Part shown: positions 1 through 7,831 of the stretch, in pieces
Numbering within the stretch: the stretch's first letter is position 1
How the letters are laid out: each line of letters opens with the position of its first letter
Assembly: GCA_029820565.1 (NCBI GenBank)
Contig: JALGUR010000015.1
Location: 1-46,146 of the forward strand
Origin: Candidatus Zipacnadia bacterium
GTDB lineage: Bacteria; Armatimonadota; Zipacnadia; Zipacnadales; Zipacnadaceae
Direction: 5' to 3'
Length of the DNA stretch: 46,146 bases
Position numbers and translations under genes: made by a program
The notes under the pieces: model-generated
Told to the model about the DNA's origin: nothing
What the model saw: only the letters and a program-made list of their open reading frames with translations
Database searches by the model: none

Positions 1-1006
1 GCACTCCCGCCGCCTTAGCATTATAAGCGCCCAAGTAGGCCGCAACTACGGCCACGGTATCTGGAGCATCGCGCATACTCCACTGGTGGGCCTCGTTGCA
101 CTCAACTGGTATGTTTCGCTGGGCATACCAATGCATTGCCGCCTGATTCTCGACAATGGACTGCACTGGGGGCCGCTCGGAGCGGCGGTCAAGGGTATTG
201 TACCAGGACAGGGGGATGGCCGCCCAGGCATTGTGGATACTCTCAATTGATAACTCGGCCCATTTTATCAAGTCCTGAGTGCCGCTGTAGATGCGCAATA
301 GTGGATAGTTGCCGCAGCGGGTGGCCTCATATATGGCGCGCAGGTCGTCGGCACAGCGCAGCGGTACTCCTCCAGCCCCATCAAGTTGGGCTTTCATCTG
401 GTCAGGACGGAAGAAATACTGCTGAGCATTCTGATCAGGGCCGAGGGAAAGCACATCCAGAACCTCTGCCTCGGCTATCTGCCGGGCGCCGTCTATGGTC
501 TCTTCAACAGTCGGCTGACCATAGTGATGTCTTAGCAACGGATAGGGCGTCTTATTGGTGATCCGCTCCCCAATAGTGTCTCCCCACCGCCGAACAGTAT
601 CCTTACCGCTCTCGCCTTGCAGATAGGCCAGGACCTCTTCGGGGTCTTCCTCGCCAGTGAAAACCTTTTCAAATAGTCCGACACCTTGCGCCTCTTTGGC
701 TACGGGCGGTGTACCGCCAAACACAAAACGACGCTGCTCCAGGCCCTTATCCTTGACCTTGGCCGTAAGTTCTTGAAGCAGCCGGCCGCCGACCTGTGGC
801 GTCAACCGGTAACTGATGGCGACCATATCAGGTTGCTGCTGGGCGATGGCGTCTACCAATTGGTCTATCCCCACGGCGGCTCCCAAAAAGGTAGTGTGGT
901 AGCCAACCCGACGGGCCAGGTTGAGAAAATTAAGTATCCCGGCCACATGCACGCAGTTACCGATGGCTGCCGCCAGAATCTTGTTGTCAGGGCGTTCCGG
1001 GTTCAC
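1..1006 (-). CDS. Cobalamin-binding protein with glutamate-mutase-E-like barrel (partial, 3' end outside window)
   Basis: Reading the minus strand from GTG at 1006 gives 335 codons with no stop before the window edge. The first ~130 residues resemble a B12-binding Rossmann domain: a CVHVAG stretch (residues 18-23) sits where the DxHxxG cobalt-ligand motif belongs, with His20 as candidate ligand, and a later FGGTPP matches the usual GG turn. After a linker the C-terminal part carries PLLRHHYGQPTVEETI and LDVLSLGPDQN, which recall the barrel of methylaspartate (glutamate) mutase component E. Family knowledge: such fusions catalyse adenosyl-B12 carbon-skeleton rearrangements or are mis-labelled methionine synthases; the substrate is unknown here. 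The in-frame TGA at 1013-1015 forces the GTG start, so the gene overlaps the end of the upstream dehydrogenase gene by 20 nt, implying translational coupling. B12 binding is fairly likely; the mutase reaction is inference. Confidence 0.6.
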   Translation of the reverse strand, partial: MNPERPDNKILAAAIGNCVHVAGILNFLNLARRVGYHTTFLGAAVGIDQLVDAIAQQQPDMVAISYRLTPQVGGRLLQELTAKVKDKGLEQRRFVFGGTPPVAKEAQGVGLFEKVFTGEEDPEEVLAYLQGESGKDTVRRWGDTIGERITNKTPYPLLRHHYGQPTVEETIDGARQIAEAEVLDVLSLGPDQNAQQYFFRPDQMKAQLDGAGGVPLRCADDLRAIYEATRCGNYPLLRIYSGTQDLIKWAELSIESIHNAWAAIPLSWYNTLDRRSERPPVQSIVENQAAMHWYAQRNIPVECNEAHQWSMRDAPDTVAVVAAYLGAYNAKAAGV

Positions 1007-2108
1007 CTTCCATCACCAGCCTTTGAATTTGGTGGATACTCAGCCCTTGCAGGCCCAGGCGTTCTACCGTACGGCCAGCAGCCCACAAATCTCTGCCCAC
1101 CAGTGCCGAGGCCAGTTCCGCCACCGCACGCATAGTCCGGCACTCGACACCGAGCATCTCCCCCAGGGAAATCATCGGCACCAGACTCATCGGGACGTCT
1201 TCTATGATATAGCGGTGCACGACCGTAGCCGGAGCCATGATGCCCTTATAACCGACGTTGGCCATAATGCTTTCATACAGAGTCTCGCCGGCGGCGCTGT
1301 AGGCAATGAATAACCAGTTCTTGGCCGACAACACCCCTACGCCTAATGCGTCGCCCACCTGTACTCGCTCGTGATCCACTTTCTCTAACGCGCGGGCTAC
1401 CGCGGGAGTAATACCCTCCAAGTAGTATTGGAAGTTGCCGTGGGTATCCTCCACGCGAGCGGCATTCATTACCAGCACGGTAGGATGGAAGACTGTGCCC
1501 ACATTATTCAAACTGGTTTTCAGAACGTTATCGCCCGGTACAAATTGCGGGTAAGCCACGCGTAGCGCGCGTACCACCTCATTGGTGCGATAGCCCGGCA
1601 GGGCCGCTACGGGCACGGAGTTCTTCACCCCGAAGATGCGCACCTGAGCCGGTTGAGTGGCGCGGCTGGCATAAATAAAGGTCTGGGCTTCGGCAATAAG
1701 GACGTCGGCGGGGCAGCGCATCTCCTGGAGAACGTGATGAAACTCCAGAGCGCCGCCGGTCCGACCCGGATTTAGGACCACAATCTGCCCATCACGCAGA
1801 TGAGGTGCACATTCTTCGGCAATAAAAGCGTGAGCAAAAGCGGGGAGCACCACCATCAGAATGTCGGCACCTGCCAGGGCTTGGGCGGGGTCGGTGCTGG
1901 CGACCTGTATCGGGCCAAAGCCGGTCTCCACGTCGTCCAGGCCCGGACTAAGCAACTCAATGCCGCCCCGCTCTCGTATGGGGATTAGCCGCTCCTCCGA
2001 ACGGTTATATAAGTTTACTTCAAAGCCCTTAAGGGCCAGGTGAGCGGCCATGGCCGTCCCGCCGTGGCCCGCGCCGAGCACGCAGAATCTGGGTTGCTTC
2101 TCGCCCAT
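987..2108 (-). CDS. NAD/NADP octopine/nopaline dehydrogenase family protein
   Basis: Predicted cytosolic 373-aa oxidoreductase of the opine dehydrogenase family, which reductively joins or oxidatively cleaves an amino acid and a 2-oxo acid using NAD(P)H. The N-terminus shows a Rossmann VLGAGHGGTAMAAHLALKG near residue 10, then PAFAHAFIAEE, NPGRTGGALEF and an ALEKVDHERVQVGDALG segment typical of the C-terminal substrate domain. I chose ATG 2108, with ATG 2111 the alternative: an AGGAGG lies just upstream, while the longer GTG 2138 frame has no ribosome site. Its last 20 nt overlap the start of the B12-binding gene, so the two are probably made together and act on related substrates. The actual opine or amino acid cannot be read from sequence. 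Confidence 0.85.
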   Translation of the reverse strand: MGEKQPRFCVLGAGHGGTAMAAHLALKGFEVNLYNRSEERLIPIRERGGIELLSPGLDDVETGFGPIQVASTDPAQALAGADILMVVLPAFAHAFIAEECAPHLRDGQIVVLNPGRTGGALEFHHVLQEMRCPADVLIAEAQTFIYASRATQPAQVRIFGVKNSVPVAALPGYRTNEVVRALRVAYPQFVPGDNVLKTSLNNVGTVFHPTVLVMNAARVEDTHGNFQYYLEGITPAVARALEKVDHERVQVGDALGVGVLSAKNWLFIAYSAAGETLYESIMANVGYKGIMAPATVVHRYIIEDVPMSLVPMISLGEMLGVECRTMRAVAELASALVGRDLWAAGRTVERLGLQGLSIHQIQRLVMEGEPGTP

Positions 2109-2311
2109 CATCCCTCCTGGAGTAGGAATTGCCATCACTTAGATCACAGTTCACGCAGGTACTGACAGCCCTGGCAGGTGGCTACTCTTTGGTGCCCGCA
2201 ACAAGGTGCCAATGACTATTTCCCTATCTGTCTGGATTTTCCTGCTTGCAGACAGAGATGGATGCGAATCTGACCTGGGGAGTTTTCCGAGGATGGCCGG
2301 CAGTGCCGACT

Positions 2312-2539
2312 CTAATAACCTAATTCGCGTTTCAGATTCTCATCTACGGTCCCGTCGGGCAGCACGTAATCAGGCGATACATAGCCTTCTTGTTCAAATC
2401 TCTGCTTCCTCACACAATCCTTGCCGCCGTTCCAGCAATAATCCTCCACCCACTTCTTCTCTATCAGACCTCGGTCATAACCCCGCTTGATACCCGAGGT
2501 CTCATCATACCATCGGCAAAGATTCTTCTTCTTTACCAT
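2312..2539 (-). CDS. Small Cys-containing conserved-type protein (75 aa)
   Basis: A 75-aa protein with ATG 2539 preceded at good spacing by AAGGAAGG. It has cysteines at residues ~8, ~35 and ~42, then a VRKQRFEQEG segment, a PDYVLPDGTVDENL signature and a tyrosine C-terminus. I associate the pattern Cys-x6-Cys-hRxxxxExEG-x3-PDxxLPDG with a small protein family found next to unrelated genes in anaerobes and sometimes mis-named uracil-DNA glycosylase, but I cannot confirm the family here. It is isolated by short non-coding gaps on both sides. The clean ribosome site and non-random composition argue that it is real. Function unknown; the cysteines could bind metal. Confidence 0.6.
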   Translation of the reverse strand: MVKKKNLCRWYDETSGIKRGYDRGLIEKKWVEDYCWNGGKDCVRKQRFEQEGYVSPDYVLPDGTVDENLKRELGY

Positions 2540-2576
2540 TACTTTATACCTTCCTTCGTCGCTGCTACCACGCGGT

Positions 2577-3146
2577 TCACGGCCTGGCCAGGGTGACCGG
2601 CCAATGCGCGGTCACTTGCCATTTCTCGACTTGCGTAAAGGTGCCGTCAGACTTCTGAACCTTAGCAGAGCCACCGCCGCAGATAAGTGGTTTACCAGGC
2701 GTAACCTTCACAGTGGTCTTCATCTTCCTCCGTGTTGGCACCGGCACTGCTTCACCATGGGCGCGAGCCCAGATTGTGGGTATGATTTTGATTTCCAGGT
2801 CCTGGAGCAGGATTTGGCTGTTATCTGAAACACTCGGAGTGCAGGCAATTTGGACCTCCATCATATCACCGGTCCGGGGGCCGCTCCAGATGGACTGCAT
2901 ACTCTCACCCGGTCTCACCTGTACGAGCGGCAGAGACAATACCTCAAAGTGGCTGAGGTCTGCGCGCCGCGGATCAAGTGCCTCAATAACTGTCAGTATC
3001 TCAAACTTTAGCTCGATGAAACGCGCCGTCGCTGGCGACGCCTCACGGATGGCTTCTTCCTCCTGGCCTACTGCACCCAGGACCACACCTACCAAGATGC
3101 CCGTCATTATTACCGCGGTCAAAACTGCCCACATTCGCCTACTCAT
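2577..3146 (-). CDS. Secreted or membrane-anchored protein of unknown function (189 aa)
   Basis: ATG 3146 is preceded by GGAGCGAGG; the open frame continues upstream to 3374 but runs antisense through the metF end and a palindrome, so that extension is rejected. Residues 1-5 are basic (MSRRM), followed by a hydrophobic segment to about residue 27, a signal peptide or signal anchor. The mature part has two blocks: FIELKFEILTVIEALDPRR, and LLQDLEIKIIPTIWARAHG followed by a basic PTRRKMKTTVKVTPG strand. The alternating beta pattern suggests an extracytoplasmic beta-rich domain. I recognise no family. It lies 112 nt downstream of metF, separated by a strong palindrome, so co-transcription is uncertain. 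Confidence 0.6.
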   Translation of the reverse strand: MSRRMWAVLTAVIMTGILVGVVLGAVGQEEEAIREASPATARFIELKFEILTVIEALDPRRADLSHFEVLSLPLVQVRPGESMQSIWSGPRTGDMMEVQIACTPSVSDNSQILLQDLEIKIIPTIWARAHGEAVPVPTRRKMKTTVKVTPGKPLICGGGSAKVQKSDGTFTQVEKWQVTAHWPVTLARP

Positions 3147-3231
3147 TATCCTCGCTCCTTCATCGCATTTGAACGACCTAAACGTATTCCTTTTACTTTC
3201 TCTACGGTACGAGGAGCCTCTGGCCTGTCGG

Positions 3232-3250
3232 GACAGGCGAGACGCCTGTC
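3232..3250 (-). repeat. REP-like palindrome, copy 1
   Basis: GACAGGCG-AGA-CGCCTGTC, a perfect 8-bp stem with a 3-nt loop, directly after the metF stop codon. The same palindrome occurs at 4187-4205 and 6834-6852. In RNA it would form a compact hairpin that may end or stabilise the upstream message. Confidence 0.85.
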
Positions 3251-3258
3251 CTACCCTT

Positions 3259-4128
3259 TTACAATCCCACCTCGTCCAGGACGGTGACGACGTGCTTGTT
3301 CCAGCCCAGGGGCATCGTATGGACGCCCTGGCACAGCGGCCGCAGGCCCTTGACCAGTTCCACCGTAATCTCAATGCTGGTAGCGACCTTGTCGTCGGTC
3401 TCTTTCATCTGGGCGATCATTTCGTCGGGCACCTTGACTCCAGCCACGTTTTTGTTCATAAACCGAGCCATGCCGGCACTCTTCAGCATCACAATGCCCG
3501 CCAGGATAGGTATACCAATATCTCCGACCTGCTGCATAAACTCGGCGAATTTGGCCACATCGTAGACCGCCTGAGTCTGGACGAACTGGGCACCAGCCTT
3601 GACCTTCTTGTACAATTTCATAATCTGGGGCTCTAACGGCTCCGAGCCGGGGTTGACTACACAGCCTAATGTCAACTGCGGCGGGTCGCCTTCCAGTTCG
3701 TTGCCGACCATATCATAGCCCTCGGTCAAGCCCTTAGCCGCCTGGAGCAGTTGCACCGAGTCCAGGTCAAATACCGGCCGGGCCTGGGGATGGTCACCCA
3801 GGGTGGTGTAGTCACCGGTCAGACACAGTACATCAGTGATGCCCATAGCCGCCGCGCTGAGCAACTCAGACTGCAAGGCCAGGCGGTTGCGGTCGCGGCA
3901 GACCATCTGCAAGACCGGATGCAAACCGGCTTCCTGCAATTTCAGGCAACCGACCAGACTGCTGGCCCGCATCACCGAGGACTGGATATCGGTAACATTG
4001 ATACCGTCCACTCGCCCGCGACAATACTCGCCCTCCTCTACCATGTGCTCTAAATGGTGGCCCTTGGGCGGAGCCACCTCAGTAGTTACGATAAACTTGC
4101 CCGAATCTATAGCGTTACGTAGCGCCAT
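3259..4128 (-). CDS. metF: Methylenetetrahydrofolate reductase (MTHFR, metF type)
   Basis: 289-aa FAD enzyme predicted to reduce 5,10-methylene-THF to 5-methyl-THF, supplying methyl groups to methionine synthesis or to a corrinoid methyl carrier. Visible family marks are the early TTEVAPPKG (general acid Glu followed by PP), INVTDIQSSVMR, VLCLTGDYTTLGDHP (folate-binding Asp region), LGCVVNPGSEP, AGAQFVQTQAVYD and GIPILAGI. ATG 4128 has AAAGGAG seven bases upstream; the longer frame to 4167 starts inside a palindromic repeat and is rejected. The length matches the catalytic-domain-only bacterial form. A zinc MetV partner, typical for acetogen MTHFRs, is not adjacent. Genes for folD, fchA and fhs lie upstream on the same strand, interrupted by two sialidase-like genes. 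Confidence 0.93.
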   Translation of the reverse strand: MALRNAIDSGKFIVTTEVAPPKGHHLEHMVEEGEYCRGRVDGINVTDIQSSVMRASSLVGCLKLQEAGLHPVLQMVCRDRNRLALQSELLSAAAMGITDVLCLTGDYTTLGDHPQARPVFDLDSVQLLQAAKGLTEGYDMVGNELEGDPPQLTLGCVVNPGSEPLEPQIMKLYKKVKAGAQFVQTQAVYDVAKFAEFMQQVGDIGIPILAGIVMLKSAGMARFMNKNVAGVKVPDEMIAQMKETDDKVATSIEITVELVKGLRPLCQGVHTMPLGWNKHVVTVLDEVGL

Positions 4129-4159
4129 TGCTGGACTCCTTTCAATTCTTCGTGGTACA

Positions 4160-4205
4160 ACGGGCATCTCGCCCGTCGGTGTTAGAGACAGGCGCGACGC
4201 CTGTC
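4160..4205 (-). repeat. Double palindromic repeat upstream of metF (copy 2)
   Basis: Two hairpins side by side: ACGGGC-ATCTC-GCCCGT (4160-4176) and GACAGGCG-CGA-CGCCTGTC (4187-4205). The second matches the palindromes at 3232 and 6834 except for the loop. They fill the gap between the first sialidase-like gene and metF. Confidence 0.8.
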
Positions 4206-4284
4206 CTACTTTTGCAACTGAGTAACCCGCAGTGTGCTCTGCGGCAGCAGGTCGTTAGTGACAGGGCGGCGATGCCCCCTATCG

Positions 4285-5502
4285 CTACGGTTGCCAGCGG
4301 ATTAGAGTCATACCCATTGTCAGATAATTATTGTGCACAGTCAGGATGGAGCCGTCATCCAGCAGCGTGGCGTACAAGTGTCCGCACTGGCCGATAGCAG
4401 GGCTCTGTGGATCAAAGAACTCCCACTCATCCAGGATATATTTGTGCTCCAGGTCCCAGGTCAGGCCGTTATCGTGGCTGACAATGGCCTCCACGCCTCG
4501 GCGATAGCTGACCAGTCCACTGTCGTCCATGTCGTGCCGAACTGTGACAGTCAGGACCAGGTCACCGTTGGGCAGGGTCATAATGTGACCGTGCATGCGA
4601 CCGGCTGGAAACAGGATGTTTACCGGCGACCAGGTCTTCCCATTGTCCTTGGAAATGGATATTCCCGTCCCCATGTACTGGTCACTGTGCGGCCAGGCAA
4701 AGAACTGTGCTGGCACCGCGGTGCGCAGGGCCGCAACCAGCCAGCCGTTGGCGGCCCGCGTCAGTGCGCCCTCATCTCCGCTCCGCACGTATGTCTGCCC
4801 CTGATAAGTCTCTTCCCAGCGCCATGCCTGAGGTTCGGTTTCGTCTACCCACGTCCGGCCACCATCATAGGACCATCGCAGAAAAACATGCTCGGGCTCC
4901 TGAGGAGACCAATGGCCTCCAGGACCAAAGTTATAGCCGATTTCAGCGATCCGTACACCGTTTCCTTGCTCATCGCGATCCACCACGGGGTTGCCCTCCG
5001 TGTGGAAGGAGGCGCCATTGCTGGCCGGTGGCACCTCTATGCCCTCCGACCAGGTCCGTCCGTAATCGCTGCTATAGTACCGCTTGCCTGAGACGAACGT
5101 CAGGTCGCCCCCGCCCAGATAGGCCGTCATCATGGGCCGACCATTGATATTGGGGATTGCCTCCAAGTCCGTCCACGTGTTTCCGCGGTCATTACTGAAG
5201 GCGATAATGGTCTTTTCGCCTTGTCCGCCACCGTACCACAGACTATTGCCCGGGTTGCAGATGCCCACCAACACCACTTCGCCACTGTCCATCTGGACCA
5301 GGCCGAAGCCTGCCGACCAGGCCTTCTCGCGATAGCTCAATATTTGACATTGGGCGGGTTTCAGTATCCAACCCCCCTGGCCATCGCCCTGTTTCATAAG
5401 GTGCTCTTTCCAGCCCTGCGCTTGGACGCCCGCGGTGGTCACCAGTAAAGCAGTAACTGCGAGCGACAACATGCACGCCGACCAACTTGATAGCTCAGAC
5501 AT
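4285..5502 (-). CDS. Secreted sialidase-like (BNR/Asp-box) beta-propeller protein, copy 1
   Basis: 405-aa exported protein with a signal peptide (hydrophobic core LAVTALLVTTAGVQAQ ending near residue 27). Five Asp-box turns SxDxGxTW mark a six-bladed sialidase fold: SNDRGNTW, SSDYGRTW, SYDGGRTW, SKDNGKTW and SHDNGLTW. The family includes sialidases and other exo-glycosidases acting outside the cytoplasm; substrate cannot be assigned. ATG 5502 has GAGAGGTGAG upstream and aligns with the start of the next gene. It is a tandem paralogue of 5599-6765, nearly identical in the signal peptide and in the C-terminal HNNYLTMGMTLIRW region, and more diverged in the middle, which here has a longer insertion (GPGGHWSPQEPEHV). 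Confidence 0.88.
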   Translation of the reverse strand: MSELSSWSACMLSLAVTALLVTTAGVQAQGWKEHLMKQGDGQGGWILKPAQCQILSYREKAWSAGFGLVQMDSGEVVLVGICNPGNSLWYGGGQGEKTIIAFSNDRGNTWTDLEAIPNINGRPMMTAYLGGGDLTFVSGKRYYSSDYGRTWSEGIEVPPASNGASFHTEGNPVVDRDEQGNGVRIAEIGYNFGPGGHWSPQEPEHVFLRWSYDGGRTWVDETEPQAWRWEETYQGQTYVRSGDEGALTRAANGWLVAALRTAVPAQFFAWPHSDQYMGTGISISKDNGKTWSPVNILFPAGRMHGHIMTLPNGDLVLTVTVRHDMDDSGLVSYRRGVEAIVSHDNGLTWDLEHKYILDEWEFFDPQSPAIGQCGHLYATLLDDGSILTVHNNYLTMGMTLIRWQP

Positions 5503-5598
5503 CTTACTCACCTCTCTTGTTCGAGGTTTTTTACCGTCGTCTTTGCTTCCCTCCGACGAGAGCCGTAAACCCGCCCAACACACTGGCTGAGCTGGCTC

Positions 5599-6765
5599 CT
5601 ACGGCCGCCAGCGGATCAGAGTCATACCCATTGTCAGATAGTTATTATGCACAGTCAGGATGGAGCCGTCGTCCAGTAGTGTCGAGTACAGATGCCCACA
5701 CCCGCCATTGTCGGGGTTATTGGAGTCAAAGAACTCCCACTCATCCAGTATGTATTTGTGCTCTAAGTCCCACGTTAGGCCATTATCATGGCTAATAATG
5801 GCCTCACAACCCCGGCGGTAACTGGCCAGTTGCCCATTTTGGAAGTCGTGCCGCACGGTCACCGTCATTACCAGGTCGCCACTGGGCATACTCAGCAGAT
5901 TCGCGTGCATTCTTCCGTCCACCACCCACTGGGCGGGCGACCAAGTTTGCCCTTCATCTCGGGAAATAGACACCCGCGTGCTGCGATAGCTGTCGTCGTG
6001 ACCAGCGAAGGGCAACAGCAGCGTACCGCAGCGCAGCGCGGCCACCAGCCAACCATTGTGGGCGCGAACCAAAGCTCCCTCGGTCCCGCGGCACCAGGGT
6101 TGGGGCCCACCGGTGCGACGGTCGGCATCAGGCTCAACGTCGTCAGTCCACGTCCGGCTCCCATCATAAGACCAGCGCAGGAACGTGGCCTCGGCGTTAT
6201 ACCCGATCTCAGCTATGCGCGTAGCCATTCCCTGCTCATCTCGGTCCACCAGGGGATTGCCTTCCGTGTAGAAGGGCCCACCGTTGATAGCCGGCTGCGC
6301 CGGTATGCCGGACCAAGTTCTACCGTAGTCGCTACTGAAGTAGCGCTGGCCTGACAGAAAGGTGAGGTCGCCCCCGCCCAGATAGGCCAGCATCATGGGC
6401 CGACCAGTTATCCCGGGAATGGCTTCAAGTTCAGTCCAAGTGTTCCCCCGGTCATTGCTGAAGGCGATAAGGGTCTGCTCAGCTTCGCCGCCACCATACC
6501 AGAGACTCTTGCCCGGACCACAAACACCCAACACCATCACTTCGCCGTTGTCCATCTGGGCGAGGCCGAAGCCCGCCGACCAGCCTTTCTCGCGGAAACG
6601 GAGGATCTGGCATTGAGCTGGTTTCAATACCCAGCCGCCCTGGCCATCGCCCTGTTTGATAAGGTGCTCTTTCCAGCCCTGCGCTGGGACGCCCGCGGTG
6701 GTCACCAGCAAAGCAGTAACTGCGAGCAACAACATGCACGCCGACCAACTTGATAGCTGAGACAT
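5599..6765 (-). CDS. Secreted sialidase-like (BNR/Asp-box) beta-propeller protein, copy 2
   Basis: 388-aa exported paralogue of the downstream gene, with the same signal peptide (ending GVPAQG) and five Asp boxes: SNDRGNTW, SSDYGRTW, SYDGSRTW, SRDEGQTW, SHDNGLTW. ATG 6765 was chosen because its upstream region (AAGAGAAGTGAGCGAG) is homologous to that of copy 1; an in-frame GTG lies at 6774. The two genes are 97 nt apart and both end in nearly identical DNA, so they arose by tandem duplication. Differences concentrate in the middle (copy 2 has VEPDADRRTGGPQPW), suggesting diverged substrate specificity. Both sit inside the C1/folate cluster without an obvious link to it. Confidence 0.88.
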   Translation of the reverse strand: MSQLSSWSACMLLLAVTALLVTTAGVPAQGWKEHLIKQGDGQGGWVLKPAQCQILRFREKGWSAGFGLAQMDNGEVMVLGVCGPGKSLWYGGGEAEQTLIAFSNDRGNTWTELEAIPGITGRPMMLAYLGGGDLTFLSGQRYFSSDYGRTWSGIPAQPAINGGPFYTEGNPLVDRDEQGMATRIAEIGYNAEATFLRWSYDGSRTWTDDVEPDADRRTGGPQPWCRGTEGALVRAHNGWLVAALRCGTLLLPFAGHDDSYRSTRVSISRDEGQTWSPAQWVVDGRMHANLLSMPSGDLVMTVTVRHDFQNGQLASYRRGCEAIISHDNGLTWDLEHKYILDEWEFFDSNNPDNGGCGHLYSTLLDDGSILTVHNNYLTMGMTLIRWRP

Positions 6766-6833
6766 CTCGCTCACTTCTCTTTTCGAAATCCGTCACTATA
6801 AGGAAGTGGTTCAGTCTCATCTGCTGGAGCGCA

Positions 6834-6852
6834 GACAGGCGAGACGCCTGTC
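6834..6852 (-). repeat. REP-like palindrome, copy 3
   Basis: GACAGGCG-AGA-CGCCTGTC abutting the folD stop codon (TAA at 6853-6855). Same sequence as the copy after metF, and again placed immediately after a stop codon of a folate gene. Confidence 0.85.
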
Positions 6853-7719
6853 TTACCTGTGAGACTGGCAGGCATACAACGTGCTTTTCAGCAGCATCGC
6901 TGTTGTTACAGGTCCGACTCCCCCGGGGACGGGAGTAATCGTGCCAGCGACCTCTACGGCGCTGTCAAACTCCACATCGCCGACGATCTTGCGCTTGCCC
7001 TCTTCGTCCTTGACCCGGTTGATGCCCACGTCAATCACGGTAGCGCCGGATTTGATCATACTGCCCTTGATTAGTCCCGGCACGCCAACGGCCACAATCA
7101 GGATATCAGCGCCGGTAGTATGCTGCTCTAACAGGCCGGCGTCACTGGTGCCAATGTGGCAGACGGTCGTGGTAGCGAATTTGTCCAGCAGCAGCAGGGC
7201 CACCGGCTTGCCCACAATTTCACTATGGCCGACGACTACTACCTCTGTCCCGTACAGGTCAATGCCGGTCTCCTGCACCAGTCGCACCACGGCTTGAGCG
7301 GTACACGGCGCACCTTCCACCTGGCCCATCACTACCGCGCCCAAGTTGGCCGGATTGACTCCGTCCACATCCTTGACCGAGGCAATGGCCGCCTGGACCG
7401 TCCGGGCATTGATGTGCTCGGGTACAGGCATCTGCAATATTATGCCGTCTACCGCCCCATCTTCGTTGAGTTCATCTACTGCCGCGATTAGGTCAGCCTC
7501 GGAAATGCTCTCGTCAAACTCCTTGAGTTCATACACGATACCCACTTCATCGCAAGACTTACGCTGCATCTTGGCATAGGCCCGGGCTCCCGGATTATCA
7601 CCGACCATCACCGCAACCAATTGTGGCCGCTGCTCTTGGGGCATTTGGGCAATTGTTTCCTTCACCTCCGCCTTAATCGCGTCGGCTATCGAACCACCTT
7701 CTAAAAGCTTTGCACTCAT
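6853..7719 (-). CDS. folD: Methylenetetrahydrofolate dehydrogenase (FolD), cyclohydrolase Lys replaced by Gln
   Basis: 288-aa protein with the FolD layout: an N-terminal catalytic domain containing DGIILQMPVP and VKDVDGVNP, then a Rossmann domain with VVVVGHSEIVGKPVA, ATVIDVGINR and a C-terminal GTITPVPGGVGPVTTAMLL. It should oxidise 5,10-methylene-THF or reduce 5,10-methenyl-THF with NAD(P). Oddity: the family's catalytic YxxxK reads Y48-A-K-M-Q52 in an ungapped match to E. coli FolD around Lys54, so the Lys essential for methenyl-THF cyclohydrolase is Gln (codon CAG, 7564-7566). In human MTHFD1 the equivalent Lys-to-Gln change is known to abolish cyclohydrolase while leaving dehydrogenase. 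The neighbouring fchA can supply the missing step. ATG 7719 has AGGAGG eight bases upstream. Confidence 0.95.
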   Translation of the reverse strand: MSAKLLEGGSIADAIKAEVKETIAQMPQEQRPQLVAVMVGDNPGARAYAKMQRKSCDEVGIVYELKEFDESISEADLIAAVDELNEDGAVDGIILQMPVPEHINARTVQAAIASVKDVDGVNPANLGAVVMGQVEGAPCTAQAVVRLVQETGIDLYGTEVVVVGHSEIVGKPVALLLLDKFATTTVCHIGTSDAGLLEQHTTGADILIVAVGVPGLIKGSMIKSGATVIDVGINRVKDEEGKRKIVGDVEFDSAVEVAGTITPVPGGVGPVTTAMLLKSTLYACQSHR

Positions 7720-7771
7720 TGTCAATTCCTCCTAAGTTTATTGAAAGTATCCAGGGCAACGTCCGTCAGGG

Positions 7772-7795
7772 CACCCTTCGACAGGCTCAGGGCAG
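7772..7795. repeat. Short dispersed-type repeat (CCCTTCGACAGGCTCAGGG)
   Basis: A core CCCTTCGACAGGCTCAGGG lies in the 112-nt gap between fchA and folD. It is an imperfect palindrome of a type I recall as dispersed in many bacterial genomes. Only one copy is seen in this window. Confidence 0.4.
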
Positions 7796-7831
7796 GGCGG
7801 ATGCGCCGCCTACAAGTTTGTCAACAGTGTT

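Noticed and set aside
136-1135. Several plus-strand open frames at the left edge
   Set aside because: They are shadows of the minus-strand B12-binding gene and dehydrogenase gene, which show clear family motifs.
2713-3636. Plus-strand 307-aa open frame
   Set aside because: Antisense to the metF end and the secreted unknown, crossing a palindrome and two gene boundaries.
4129-4167. Longer metF start
   Set aside because: The extension is made of the ACGGGC palindrome and lacks a ribosome site, while ATG 4128 has a good one.
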